27,165 nucleotides of DNA from NCBI GenBank assembly GCA_905373085.1, contig CAJPRR010000013.1:1-27165 (forward strand), given 5' to 3'. Below are positions 18,301 to 25,217 of this stretch, piece by piece. The notes beneath the pieces were generated by a model. That model was given only the letters and a program-made list of their open reading frames with translations. It was not told where the DNA came from and made no database searches. The position numbers and the translations under genes are program-made. Position 1 is the first letter of the stretch. Every line of letters begins with the position of its first letter. The DNA comes from an uncultured Selenomonas sp. GTDB taxonomy: Bacteria; Bacillota; Negativicutes; Selenomonadales; Selenomonadaceae.

Positions 18301-21300
18301 GCGCGGCGCGGTGGACGAATACGGGAGCGAGCAAGCTCCGTGCATTCTCCGGCACGCAAGGCGGTATCGTCGATATGCGTTCGAGCGGCGACACGCGCAT
18401 CGAGAGCTACAGCGGCAACAGCACATTCTGGTACGGGCATACGATCGCCGAGGGCGTCGATCGCGACGGCGAGAAAGCCAAAGTGCCGGCAATCAGCGGC
18501 GGCAAGCTCACAATCGCGTCGGCAGCAGCGGGAAGCGAGATTCATCTGCGCACAGACAATGCCGGCTACAACTTCGATTCAACGAAGGCGGTGGAAAAGA
18601 ACCTTATCAGCGCCACCTTGAACGGTCTTGCGAACAAGCTCTACTATGAGAACTATGCTGCGCAGCCGTCGCATCTCAAGGCGTATGTCGAGATCGGCGA
18701 AGGACTGATCGGCTCCGGCGCGCGCATCTCGAAGGAGATTACGACCTTCGGCAAGACGACGGAAGCAGCACACGGAAAAGATTTCCAAGGAAAGGATTTC
18801 AACACGGAAAACAAGCAGGGCGCCTACGTCTACACGCCGAGCTGGGATGTACCCGACACGCAGAAGACGACGGACTTCACGTCGGCGCTCACAGGTGATT
18901 GGAATGAAGCAGCGCAGACGGGCGCCGATCTCGTCTATGCCAAGGGCGGCGTCATTCATGGCGGCAAGTACGGCTTCACGAAGGATACAAAAATCCACCC
19001 GGCAGCGGGCAGCGGCATCACCAATGCAGCATCGAAGAAGGACATTGCCATCAAGGCGCAGGGCGCAAATCTCACCGTTGAAGCGGCAGATTGGGCGATC
19101 GAGGCGGCAAAGGATCATAAGATCGACCTCACAAGCGACAAGCGCGTTACGCTAAACGGCATGGGCGTTCTCTCTGCTGCGAGCGGCTCTGCAGTGAAAG
19201 TCGAAGCTGCAGGATTGACGCTCAGCGGCGTGCTGCAAAACGACGGCGGCAAGGTGACGCTCAACGGCGGCAATGCCAAGAGCACGTTCTCGGGCAATCT
19301 CTCGCAGAGTGGCGGTGGCAGCCTGCTGATGCACATGAAGGGCGCAGGCTCCTCGTTTGCCGGCAACGTCTTGAACCTCGGCGGCAGCGTCCGCATCGAC
19401 CTGTCGGGCGCAGGCTCCTCGTTCCGTGGGATGATCAGCGGTCCTGCCGATACGGCGGACGTATCCGGCCTGCGTTCGGCAAAAACAGCGACGCCGGCTA
19501 CGACGGAGTTGATTCTTGGCAAAGCGGCAAACGTGGAATTCACGGGGGCCTCCAAGGTCAAGACCTTGACGGTCGGAGAAAATTCCGTAGTCAAGGCGCC
19601 GGACGGCAAAGAACTCAAGGTCGATACCTTGAACACGGGCAGCGGCTCGACAGTCATGGCGCAAACCGGCACTACGCTCACGGCCGGCGCACTCGCTGCA
19701 AACGGCAGCCTGAAGCTGGCAGCCGACGGCAATATCCGAACGGACAAGCTCACGATGTCGGGCGGCACGATCCAGAAGGTCGGCGGCGGTACGGCAGCCG
19801 TCAAAGAAGCCGAGGTCACGAAGGAAACGACACTCGACGCTGCGGCGACGGGTATGAGTTTTGACAAACTGTCCCTTGGCAATGCCATGCTGAAGAATAC
19901 GGGCGCAGCCGACATCTCCGTCAAGAAACTCTCATCGAATACGGGCGGCAGGCTCTTCCTCGGCTCTGACGCCAAGGTGCAGGCGGAAGAAATCTCCGGC
20001 GACATCAATGTGCTCAAAGAGGCGAAGGTGCACAAGGACGGCACGGTCACGGCGAACAGCGGCAAGCTGACCTTCAAGAAGGTCGATGCCGCACAGGCAA
20101 ACAAGCTCACACTGTCTGCCGTCGGCATGACCTTGGAAGACGCACGCACAGGCACGGCGGAAGAACAAAAAGCGAAGAAAGAGCGCAACCAGAATGCACT
20201 CCTCTCGTTCTACAAGCAGACCGTAAAGGCGGATGTCGCAAGCGACGGCATCGCCAAGGGCAACACCTATAAGGACGCCGAAGGCAAGGAACACCAAGGT
20301 TATCGCATCAAGAATCTCAATGTCAACTTGGCGACGATGGAATCCTTGACCGGATCGAGCGCTATGGCGTTCGGCAATATCCTGTTCGACTCTGCAGGCA
20401 ATGCGGTATCCGTGGCAGAACAGCAGATCGGCTACGGCGACTATGAGACGATGGTCATGCAGAGCACGAAGGGCGCCATGACGTCCTCCATGATGGTCTG
20501 GAGAAATGAGATGAACGACCTCATGAAGCGCATGGGAGATCTTCGCCTCTCGCCTGAGGACACGGGGGCATGGGTGCATTTCTACCGTGGCAAGACATCA
20601 AGCGACAAGAACAAGGCAAGCTTCCGCATGAACTACACGACGATCCAAGCCGGCTATGACTGGAAGGCGGGCAAGGATTGGCGTGTCGGCGTCGCGGGCA
20701 GCTATATGAAGGGAAGCTCAAGCTATGCGACGGGAAGCGGCGATAACAAGGCGGGCAACTTCGCCGTCTATGGCACATGGACGGGCAGGAGCGGCGAATA
20801 TGTCGATATCATCGCGAAGATCGGCCGCATGGCGAACGATTTCAGTGTGACAAACGAATGGGGCAACGTGACTGCCAAGGGCGACTACCACACTTGGGGA
20901 GAATCCGTCTCAGCTGAGTACGGCAGACGTTTCCACAGGGACAACGGCTACTATTTCGAGCCGCAGGTCGAAATGACATTCGGTCATATGAACGGCGTGA
21001 ACTATGATATGACCTCGAACGGCTACGGCACGCTCCAAGTCGAGCAGAGCGGCCTGACGAGTGTCATCGGCCGTCTCGGCATCGCTATGGGGCAGGAGAC
21101 GAAGCGCGGCACATGGTTCCTCAAGGCGTCGCTTTACCACGAGTTTGCAGGAGATATGGACACGACGTGGAAAGTCACGGGCAACCCGACAAAGTACACG
21201 AAGCAGGATGGCAAGGACACCTGGGTCGGCATCCAGCTCGGCGGCACGACGAGGCTCAACGACAGGACGAGCCTCTACGGCACGTTCGAGAAGACCTTCG

Positions 21301-21356
21301 GCGGCGACATCAAGACCGATTGGCGCATCGACGCAGGCCTTCGCTGGAGCTTCTAA
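9339..21356 (+). CDS. Giant autotransporter (4005 residues) with N-terminal propeller-like domain
   Basis: This gene encodes a type V secreted surface protein. Residues 1-30 are a signal peptide ending ASA|AN. Residues about 32-462 form a globular region with repeated strand patterns resembling a beta-propeller. A short Pro/Ala-rich linker (about 462-475) leads into a very long beta-helical passenger with six repeat cassettes (see the repeat entry). A region around 3300-3690 is low-complexity and rich in Ala, Gly and Lys. The final approximately 265 residues are a classical autotransporter barrel (DTGAWVHFYRGK onward) ending WRIDAGLRWSF. The start follows GGAGGG and lies 12 bases after the TonB receptor stop, so it shares cobalamin-riboswitch control. 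Its passenger is related to that of the second autotransporter at 25625. The role may be adhesion, or ligand capture for the adjacent receptor. The gene is intact over 12 kb. Confidence 0.93.
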   Translation: MKMYFNKQKRLRLSVLVLSGLLYGSVASAANLVSAVPSDYGNSDMGAVTGSRVTTDVDATPHASVLKNLNRDPASFGFHQKGKSMILLRQYTYSTTNLEGTLLIDPNSEGAAAAVARGKTTAVPNMHAAAASDEYIYLTGYDLGQIGVVRRSGEDLIENRRAIVNLKADIKKYCGYNFTETFKNLDEDQFGVKGKTYTGDPERAMVHGEALLVEGRKLYVAASVNPLGGYDPYDDGFLMQYDIQNDGSLKFGSYTRISRNIDQGRLNKFNDHILVSCIGGYQHYNGTGNTHHTAINVAKIDESGKLTSTTQRRVKLPKNVTDTGQDMRDLKILPNGTAYVMTYNLSPSGSQINATVYQTTVSNLLSDDPADWTQITSVGKQEGWFGKLNAEYYTKRLWLELGDTLSVLTDGDDAAKYTWQAKDFSDNKAFARFNKITMIEPDWVYGNTASVVLAVPAELGGGTTAPAPNPNAVWKMGGNADSVTGTQTYGSDTLINIGKDKIGNKTTNVLAAIYAADGNIDINAAGHKLNLQVENTIGNPTGIYAGNGKNVTVNASEVNIITKGFANGNTLTNAIQLDAAKNAASGITINAPVNISMTGGLGGNGVAVQKSDRLGEKSYEAKKESSIRIAKDLKIAGASTDQWGIPINRENVFSRFNNAGILTQVEKSSVTVGGDADMTVYGNGVTTNAKDSKVTIAGGGSIQVPAGMKYSYYALAAYKGAINMNMGENGQTPGNGKTGIHIADVKLDGDLFALSTGRLNVALLTNKSYLHGLVDNGGTANLYLQNGATWINEGRNARYYQDDEDKGAGTVTGGKYVGKSRITNFFGGTSSTARGVIYQKDADALNIDNYSGHALAVYKSTGNTVNGGDIIVDKAQTGSVLTLRTAQTAGAQTNALFEALANKLMYRRPSEGLLTGRLELGEGLIAPSATGDIAFNGAGKGIYNPAPTAKTTPLTAAEATAGTYTLAGNEMRDLTHENVIKGFGNKWSVLANYDKDGAGNKTTGLTVDLKGHTLTLGMTSAATDNHYIAAIYAGKETVPNPAHALTIKDTQVDGKVVISAKHAKPSRIVDGIYADQRANINIEAPVEIKSIVAAGPNAHGVYAGKYSKIKLKDLTIKEVIGGDGSAIGLTAYGIGAGDSAEVDVDTVNISGVSGAAVYGMSSGSPNTKINIGGGKIIAKKATAPTNQYWAVHATTGTVTLNKGKNRNLVVEGNMQAGDNTHAGNIDASFTTDASSWKGAIHKVGASNTNLTLSNGATWTHEVQSGKLVDAAGFTASHLTKFTGGDSPAHAGVVRQGGKNILIDNYSGNTRFIFEHDAATPTTIKGGTVTITKAEDNSHVTLSTNPSANINDGNIKNVLNALANKLTYTDYKTGKRQLKGTVEVNEGLTSSSAKWAGDILFKDADGQGSYDPNATPSQPANEQQKTEFTSQITSGDVAEYVNEKVEKSTGVYTFTKDTTIKSKKYNGAIYGDKNPVTINAVGKRLNIEAKLTEPGFLTGIYHYGTGFTGSADSGAVNIQAGTLNLDIKGTGRTYGIYNTGNGLLRIKGQTNIDISGGTDEDDEVTGIETSSRGTTILEGLTIRQEKSTENHRAIRNTGLKSKLYVNIDEAGILGANKVDIQGNVLTDGFEAVTNLALTTADSKLHGTLRVKDGTLNLWLANGATWTNENYGKRSGLYASKLTKLTGGAAAAHAGNVYMREDKDLTVKNYEGHTNFFFEHDAASPAALKGGNVKIEKAAAGSHATMITEHTGVNAGNLTDVMKALARKLYYMDSEDSHNLSGTVKVLEGLTASSAQVTNGFGYIAFGTDHRGVYSATAPVYQDQTKTAFATPITNTNADTEYAADGVRKTDGRYVFTQDKTTITTGGAFIAGGPWTPNINAAISNTNTTNPLKINMKGHDLAVHINATSHTTGISAIGDGSEIVIDNAGDLSVNSVGTGMDAALFANGGGKITINAKEGKTIRLRTEAANKANGAVVKTMNGAAGARSSITLNGQVDIEADGVKSNEGLSAVASDIRVAGGTIKATGGAQYAIRAYGEFTSTNDGRVYVNTVENGAGQAMGAKTNKTVLVGNISTSGSMSGKGKGIVNLGLNTADSSWTGDYAESNDGTVNLWMGSNATWTGKTGANSNLNMNLLYTGSLWKLTGTSHVKNLAASSSEGRNVFDMRGTAATDKLNIDQFGGKGYFLYGNTVTTTHDADTDTDVKHVTVNGADVHVKKAERGSEITLHTASNGKWDWTISAGAVEKNLTSRVVKMLANKLYYEGAITKEDNLALKVKVGEGLTTSSAARTFTKADGLTFNKTTGQADYVYTPVPEPLPSTEIKKTKTLTKDFVASATEAHSKDDGGNPIVSALYAGSSAYTKANPMIVDMNGHSLKVQAESDDKLARAINLAANSAVEIKNTAKKTLTISAINKGTRAATGIDIGANSSLKIQGPVVIDEVRANNLSVSAITTRGSIGQSGEVTIDGDLTVKKLEGKMTGNGSDGRNLSALHALGGKSAITVTGNADIQNVKGSVIRVAGSTGYEAGGTVNIGGGTLSAAADTDKSKQYRVLTQQTGTVNINMNGAAAGTRKTVLKGDMYAVSEYGKKSVEYGGGSLAEYNTPGTLNVALTTADSSWHGAMLYETTSSERGTGGVTNLKAADFRFHLQNGASWTNEQLSGVGDTWKGSRVKKLTGGSDTAHAGVIFQKDAKDITIDEYSGHTKVFYRHTVNGDTATMQGGGITINKAAAGSEITLVTDKNDLDLASPGKRKRNLVNATLNALAGKLQYAAYKSGERHLSGKAVIADGLTASSASLRMENITFDSSTGQGRYNYTPLPYNQIVTSFTTPVTGDASTDAAYFAGGVLDDDGSYSFTLDTTITGTNGVKGTSAHKIDVATAAGKTLTIRTSGAALDAGAGSNIALGGGKTVMETTGTHVIDTAAGSKTALKGAFDIKGAVRNAGVLTLDDKEGTSRLAGDIENSGTLSLSLKGANSTYTGAVRGSGASSLTLGSAARWTNTGASKLRAFSGTQGGIVDMRSSGDTRIESYSGNSTFWYGHTIAEGVDRDGEKAKVPAISGGKLTIASAAAGSEIHLRTDNAGYNFDSTKAVEKNLISATLNGLANKLYYENYAAQPSHLKAYVEIGEGLIGSGARISKEITTFGKTTEAAHGKDFQGKDFNTENKQGAYVYTPSWDVPDTQKTTDFTSALTGDWNEAAQTGADLVYAKGGVIHGGKYGFTKDTKIHPAAGSGITNAASKKDIAIKAQGANLTVEAADWAIEAAKDHKIDLTSDKRVTLNGMGVLSAASGSAVKVEAAGLTLSGVLQNDGGKVTLNGGNAKSTFSGNLSQSGGGSLLMHMKGAGSSFAGNVLNLGGSVRIDLSGAGSSFRGMISGPADTADVSGLRSAKTATPATTELILGKAANVEFTGASKVKTLTVGENSVVKAPDGKELKVDTLNTGSGSTVMAQTGTTLTAGALAANGSLKLAADGNIRTDKLTMSGGTIQKVGGGTAAVKEAEVTKETTLDAAATGMSFDKLSLGNAMLKNTGAADISVKKLSSNTGGRLFLGSDAKVQAEEISGDINVLKEAKVHKDGTVTANSGKLTFKKVDAAQANKLTLSAVGMTLEDARTGTAEEQKAKKERNQNALLSFYKQTVKADVASDGIAKGNTYKDAEGKEHQGYRIKNLNVNLATMESLTGSSAMAFGNILFDSAGNAVSVAEQQIGYGDYETMVMQSTKGAMTSSMMVWRNEMNDLMKRMGDLRLSPEDTGAWVHFYRGKTSSDKNKASFRMNYTTIQAGYDWKAGKDWRVGVAGSYMKGSSSYATGSGDNKAGNFAVYGTWTGRSGEYVDIIAKIGRMANDFSVTNEWGNVTAKGDYHTWGESVSAEYGRRFHRDNGYYFEPQVEMTFGHMNGVNYDMTSNGYGTLQVEQSGLTSVIGRLGIAMGQETKRGTWFLKASLYHEFAGDMDTTWKVTGNPTKYTKQDGKDTWVGIQLGGTTRLNDRTSLYGTFEKTFGGDIKTDWRIDAGLRWSF
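9432..10728 (+). other. Region encoding a beta-propeller-like N-terminal domain
   Basis: This is part of the giant autotransporter, about residues 32-463. At least five segments have the short-strand pattern of propeller blades: EYIYLTGYDLGQIGVVRR, KLYVAASVNPLGGYDPYDD, HILVSCIGGYQHYNG, GTAYVMTYNLSPSGSQI, RLWLELGDTLSVLTDG. It differs in composition from the Gly/Asn/Thr-rich helical passenger that follows. The fold is inferred by eye from strand spacing only. Confidence 0.5.
11796..18845 (+). repeat. Six passenger repeat cassettes in the giant autotransporter
   Basis: A diverged protein module recurs six times, with its most conserved part at about 11796-12180, 13170-13580, 14374-14780, 15750-16265, 17338-17780 and 18325-18845. 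Each shows, in order: a preceding NGATWTNE-like motif, LTGG...HAG, an IDNYSGHT-like motif, a GG..I.KA..GS..TL.T segment, LNALANKLYY, and EGLTASSA followed by a Tyr-containing junction (for example GQGRYNYTP). Each junction leads to a new segment opening with a YTFTKDTTI-like motif and a GH.L.V strand. Period is about 340-510 residues. A seventh copy lies in the second autotransporter (about 26710-27165). Confidence 0.85.
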
Positions 21357-21440
21357 GGAAACTGCCGAAAGGAAGGACGAAAGAAAGGAAAAGTATGGAG
21401 CCGCCGTAGAAGCGGCATAAAGGGAAAAGAAGCAAAACAG

Positions 21441-21474
21441 GGCTTCTGCATGAAAAAGATTTCGTGCAGAAGCC
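21441..21474 (+). other. Hairpin after the giant autotransporter gene
   Basis: GGCTTCTGCA (21441-21450) and TGCAGAAGCC (21465-21474) form a perfect 10-bp stem with a 14-base loop. The following sequence has only a short T run, so this is a weak terminator or an mRNA-stabilising 3' hairpin. Confidence 0.5.
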
Positions 21475-21492
21475 TTGGCATATCTTTGGCAG

Positions 21493-21534
21493 GAGCCGCA
21501 CATAAGCGATACGGGCGCATGTGCGGCTCTTTTT
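21493..21534 (+). terminator. Intrinsic terminator of the receptor/autotransporter operon
   Basis: GAGCCGCACAT (21493-21503) and ATGTGCGGCTC (21519-21529) form a perfect 11-bp stem followed by TTTTTC. It closes the riboswitch 1 operon about 140 bases after the autotransporter stop. Confidence 0.9.
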
Positions 21535-21550
21535 CGTCCCGGCCGCCTGC

Positions 21551-21580
21551 TTGACGTTGGATGTTCGTCTATGATAGACT
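21551..21580 (+). promoter_or_regulatory. Promoter of the TIM-barrel gene
   Basis: TTGACG (21551-21556), an 18-base spacer and an extended -10 (TGA then TAGACT, 21572-21580) lie between the upstream terminator and the gene. The gene therefore seems to be transcribed separately and has no riboswitch. Confidence 0.55.
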
Positions 21581-21641
21581 GAACCTGCCATGTTTTTCAA
21601 AATGAAGAAAACTTTCAGACGACGATGAATCAGGAGATCTT

Positions 21642-22616
21642 ATGCTGGAACTGGTGAATATATCGAATGCAGGCTGTGACATAGGGAACTTGCTGCAAAA
21701 CAAGACGAATGTCCTTTCGGACATGATTCGAGAATACGGACTCGACGGCATCGAGTTCATGCTCTGTGCTCCATGGGATCGGACGATGTATCCGCCCGCA
21801 TACATCAAGGGGGTGCATCTCCTTTTCTGGCCTTCATGGCTGGATTTTTGGCGCGGGGACAAGGCGGCGCTCCTTGCGGAGTTCGGCACGGAGGAAAATA
21901 TTTGCGCCTATTATGGCTCTCTTGATGTTGATGACTGGGTGGAATCGTGGAAAGAGAATCTGCGCCAAGCGGCAGTCTGCCAGCCGCAGTATCTCGTCTT
22001 TCATGTCGCGCACAATGTGACATCGGAGATGTATACGCGCGAGTTCGCTCATACCGATGAAGAAGTCATCGAAGGGACGATCGAGCTTGTCAACGAGATC
22101 GCAGATGAGATACCGCAGGGTGTGCGTCTACTCTTTGAAAATCTCTGGTGGCCGGGATTGACATTTCAAAAGCCGCAGCTCGCAGGTGCGCTTTTGGAGC
22201 GCGTTTCCCATGCGGATGCGGGCTTCATGCTCGACGTCGGGCATTTGATGAATACGAATCTTGCACTCACGAGCGAAGAGGACGGCGCACGCTATGTGAA
22301 GGAGATTTATCGAAATCTTGGCGAAATTGGCAAGCGAATCTACGGCGTGCATCTTCATCAATCGCTTTCGGGAAGCTATACGAAGCGCATGATGGAGGAG
22401 CATGCGGGTGAGCATCGCAGCTTGTCTTGGCAGGAAGCCATGGAATACGTCCTGCAGGTTGACCGCCATCAGCCGTTTCAGACGGACGCGGCGCGGCGCA
22501 TCGTCGATCTTATTCGCCCCGACTATCTTGTGCACGAGTTCATACAGCGCTCGCGTACCGATTGGGAAGAAAAGCTGCGAACACAGCAGAGAGCTTTGCG
22601 GAGCACGATTTCATAG
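21642..22616 (+). CDS. TIM-barrel protein of the AP-endonuclease-2/xylose-isomerase-like superfamily, candidate CbiR
   Basis: This 324-residue cytoplasmic protein has no signal peptide. It shows the metal-binding pattern of the superfamily at strand ends: His residues in FHVAHN (about 125), Glu in LLFENLWWPG (about 165), Asp and His in MLDVGHLMN (about 197-202), His in GVHLHQS (about 235), and Glu in LVHEF (about 303). Such proteins are usually divalent-metal sugar isomerases, epimerases or phosphodiester-cleaving enzymes. CbiR, a cobamide-remodelling hydrolase described from Akkermansia, belongs to this superfamily. The position between B12-riboswitch transport units makes that function attractive, but the assignment rests on fold and context, not on a recognised CbiR-specific motif. 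CAGGAG precedes the ATG. A sugar-phosphate isomerase or epimerase remains the main alternative. Confidence 0.75.
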   Translation: MLELVNISNAGCDIGNLLQNKTNVLSDMIREYGLDGIEFMLCAPWDRTMYPPAYIKGVHLLFWPSWLDFWRGDKAALLAEFGTEENICAYYGSLDVDDWVESWKENLRQAAVCQPQYLVFHVAHNVTSEMYTREFAHTDEEVIEGTIELVNEIADEIPQGVRLLFENLWWPGLTFQKPQLAGALLERVSHADAGFMLDVGHLMNTNLALTSEEDGARYVKEIYRNLGEIGKRIYGVHLHQSLSGSYTKRMMEEHAGEHRSLSWQEAMEYVLQVDRHQPFQTDAARRIVDLIRPDYLVHEFIQRSRTDWEEKLRTQQRALRSTIS

Positions 22617-22684
22617 AAGCTGAATGTGTCGGTGATTCCTTAAAGATCAGAGGCGCATAAATTCATAGATTCTGATATTCCTAC

Positions 22685-22713
22685 TTGACAAGAGCATTGT
22701 TCAATGCTACGCT
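22685..22713 (+). promoter_or_regulatory. Promoter of the second cobalamin-riboswitch transcript
   Basis: A perfect TTGACA (22685-22690), a 17-base spacer and TACGCT (22708-22713) preceded by TGC (an extended -10) form the promoter. Transcription would start at about 22720, some 30 bases before the aptamer, the same arrangement as for riboswitch 1. Confidence 0.65.
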
Positions 22714-22749
22714 ATCTTTCGGAAACCAGCAAAACTTCATACCGATTGG

Positions 22750-22925
22750 ATCAGGTGTCGCAAGACTTAATAGGGAATCCGGTATATGCCGGAGCGGTCC
22801 CGCCACTGTAGTAGCGAGCCGGTCTGCACGAGAAAATCTTTGTGTTTCTTGAGATGGTCACTGAGGAGTCAATCCTTGGGAAGGCGCAGACAGGTGATGA
22901 ACTGAAGCCAGGAGAACTGCCTGAT
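22750..22925 (+). ncRNA. Cobalamin (B12) riboswitch 2
   Basis: The aptamer core is the same as in riboswitch 1, starting CAGGTGTCGCAAGACTTAAT, with the L5 arm CCGGTATATGCCGG, the GCGGTCCCGCCACTGTA block, GGGAAGG and GAAGCCAGGAGAACTGCC. P1 is ATCAGG (22750-22755) with CCTGAT (22920-22925). A longer variable arm replaces that of riboswitch 1. It leads the BtuB-like receptor gene. Confidence 0.95.
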
Positions 22926-22930
22926 TGACA

Positions 22931-22970
22931 ATCACCGTTTGACCTGCGAGCGATGGGAAGGAGATTTTCG
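22931..22970 (+). promoter_or_regulatory. Conserved post-aptamer motif of riboswitch 2
   Basis: ATCACCGT (22931-22938) is followed after three bases by the block starting ACCTGCGAGCGATGGG (22942-22970). Both parts match the region after riboswitch 1 (6571-6634). It is probably part of the switching structure. A small open frame starting at the ATG in this block (21 codons, about 22953-23018) has no ribosome binding site. Confidence 0.5.
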
Positions 22971-23027
22971 GCAGCGTATTTGCCTTTGGGCAAAGCGGCT
23001 TTTGCGGTGCCGTTGTGATAGGAGTGC

Positions 23028-23058
23028 GCCCTTTCTGCGATGCAGGGAGGGCTTTTTT
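23028..23058 (+). terminator. Riboswitch-controlled intrinsic terminator
   Basis: GCCCTTTCTGC (23028-23038) pairs with GCAGGGAGGGC (23042-23052), including G-T pairs, followed by TTTTTT. It lies between riboswitch 2 and the receptor start and is the likely OFF structure when cobalamin is bound. Confidence 0.85.
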
Positions 23059-23166
23059 GTATAGAAATGGGAATGTGTACTATTCCCGGTATTTATCCGT
23101 CGATGAAGCAAGGGCGGCGGCTGAATATAAATTTGTCTGCGGGCAGAATTTTAGGAGGAGATTGAA

Positions 23167-25101
23167 ATGGGAAGAACAGGGTCGAGGAAGAAACTCGGCG
23201 CGACGGTGGCGGCGGCGCTTACGTTCGCTGCTTTGTATCCTGCGGGGGGGCAAGTGTTTGCCGCAGAAGCGGAGTCGACGCAGGACGCCGTATCGGAGCA
23301 TTCGCTCGACGAGACGGTCGTCACGGCGACGCGCACGCCAGTGCAGGAGCTCAAGGCGAATGCAAATATCACGGTCATCACGGGAAAGGATATCGAAAAG
23401 CGCCACTATACGGATCTGACGCAGGCTCTGCGCGATGTCCCGGGCGTCACGGTCAATCAGTATGCGCCGGCTGGGTATAACAACAGTACGAAGTTCTATA
23501 TCAATGGCTCGGAGGATGTCGTCGTTCTTGTTGATGGTGTGAAGCAGAATTATGCAGGTGGCTTTGCGGCGTCACTGACATCAGCGATGAAGGATCTCAG
23601 CGGTATTGACCGCATCGAGGTGCTGCGCGGCTCGGCATCGACGCTTTACGGCTCGGATGCCAAGGGCGGCGTCATCAATATCATCACGAAGAAGGCGAAG
23701 AACGCGAAAGCGACGGTAGAGGCGGCTTATGGCAGCTTTGGCAAGCAGCTCTACAGTGTTGCTTACGAGGGCAGCGAGAACGGTCTTGATTGGCGGCTCA
23801 AGTATCAGAAGGACAAGAGCAACGACTTCAAAGACGGGCATGGCAATGAAGTTCCTTCAGGGCTCGACGCCGATTCCGTCAACATCCACCTCGGCAAAGA
23901 TCTCAGCAAGGCTTCGTACCTTGTGCTCAACCTGCGCAGTTACAAGGATGGAGATCGCTATCAAGCGCTGTATGAAAAGCAGCAGGGATTGAGACAGAAT
24001 CGAGGACGCTACGATCATTTTGATGTAGACTTGATCTGGAATGCGAAGATTGACGATACCTCGAAGAATCAGATGGTTCTTTCCCGCAGTCGCTATAATT
24101 ACAATATCTTCACCCATAGCATGTGGACGCCGTTAGGATCGAGCTACGAGATGGACGTCTACAGCTGGAAGCTCAGTGACCAGTATGATAAGCGCCTCGG
24201 CGATCATCTCCTGACGACTGGCGTGGATTTCACGTATGACGATACGTCGATTTGGAATGGTGGAAGAGTGAGCATTGACGGGAAATCCCTCGTGAATCGT
24301 TCCGTCTATCTGCAAGATCAGTGGAACATCACGCCTGCACTCAAGCTCATCGGCGGCATTCGCTATGACAGCAATTCGGCTTTCGGCAGTCATACGAGTC
24401 CGAGTGTGAGCCTTGGCTATGATATTACGCCGAGAACACATGCCTATGTAGCTTATACGGAGTATTTCCTGACCCCGACGCCGAATCAGCTCTATGCACC
24501 GATATATGGTAATCCGAACCTCAAGCCCGAGTCCGGCGATACGAGGGAGATCGGCATTTCGCATGATTTTGGCAAAGGACTGAATGTTGCAGCACACTAC
24601 TATTGGCGTCATTCCAAGGATCGCATCGGCTATCATCCTGTGACATATCAGAATATCAATGTTGGTGATGAGGATGCGCATGGCTGGGATCTGCAGCTTG
24701 CGAAGCGTTTTGACTCGCATGTGAGTGCACGCCTTGGCTATACGAACACGCATGTTGGTAAGACCGAACAGCGCGGCGTCAATGTCGATGGTTATTTGCC
24801 GACGCATCAGTGGAATATCGGTGTGGATTACAAGAATCGGAGATTTGACGCATCCTTGATGGCACGCGCCATGATCGACCGTCCGGGCCCCATGGACAAC
24901 GCTTTCCCGGAGACGTCGTACTGGGTCTGTGATTTCGGCATGAACTATAAGATCATGGAAACGACGAAGGTCTATCTCAAGGTCAACAATCTCTTTGATA
25001 AGTTCTACGCCGAACATTCCAATGTGAAGTACGGTGGAGCCGGTCAGTGGTGGACAGCTCCGGGGCGCAGCTTTGTCGTCGGCGTGGAGCATAGCTTCTA
25101 A
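23167..25101 (+). CDS. btuB: BtuB-like TonB-dependent cobalamin receptor
   Basis: This gene encodes a 644-residue outer-membrane receptor, close to the usual BtuB length. Residues 1-32 are a signal peptide. The TonB box is DETVVTATR (about 48-56), very like the DTLVVTA type of BtuB. The plug domain shows LTQALRDVPGVTV, DVVVLVDGVKQNY, GIDRIEVLRGSASTLYGSDAKGGVINIITKK. The barrel follows, with typical motifs such as YTEYFLTPTPNQLYAPIYGNPNLKPE and LKVNNLFDKFYAEH, ending in Phe (VVGVEHSF). AGGAGGAG supports the start. Cobalamin riboswitch 2 and its terminator directly precede it, so cobamide uptake repressed by B12 is the likely function. It is not a close copy of the 823-residue receptor at 6855. 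Confidence 0.92.
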   Translation: MGRTGSRKKLGATVAAALTFAALYPAGGQVFAAEAESTQDAVSEHSLDETVVTATRTPVQELKANANITVITGKDIEKRHYTDLTQALRDVPGVTVNQYAPAGYNNSTKFYINGSEDVVVLVDGVKQNYAGGFAASLTSAMKDLSGIDRIEVLRGSASTLYGSDAKGGVINIITKKAKNAKATVEAAYGSFGKQLYSVAYEGSENGLDWRLKYQKDKSNDFKDGHGNEVPSGLDADSVNIHLGKDLSKASYLVLNLRSYKDGDRYQALYEKQQGLRQNRGRYDHFDVDLIWNAKIDDTSKNQMVLSRSRYNYNIFTHSMWTPLGSSYEMDVYSWKLSDQYDKRLGDHLLTTGVDFTYDDTSIWNGGRVSIDGKSLVNRSVYLQDQWNITPALKLIGGIRYDSNSAFGSHTSPSVSLGYDITPRTHAYVAYTEYFLTPTPNQLYAPIYGNPNLKPESGDTREIGISHDFGKGLNVAAHYYWRHSKDRIGYHPVTYQNINVGDEDAHGWDLQLAKRFDSHVSARLGYTNTHVGKTEQRGVNVDGYLPTHQWNIGVDYKNRRFDASLMARAMIDRPGPMDNAFPETSYWVCDFGMNYKIMETTKVYLKVNNLFDKFYAEHSNVKYGGAGQWWTAPGRSFVVGVEHSF

Positions 25102-25217
25102 GAATTAGAGTAATATTAAACATATGCCTTACAGCTATTCATATCGTTTGATTTATGATATGATAGATGCGTGCAGGTTATAAAAGAAAAGAGGAGGCGC
25201 TTCTGCCGATCAAGGCA

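Noticed and set aside
11796..18845. A CRISPR array or short tandem DNA repeats within the long repetitive gene
   Set aside because: The repetition is at protein level with long diverged cassettes; there are no short identical repeats with regular spacers.
22953..23018. A 21-codon leader peptide after riboswitch 2
   Set aside because: No ribosome binding site is present, and the matching frame after riboswitch 1 stops after seven codons and is shifted by one base, so it is not reported as a gene.
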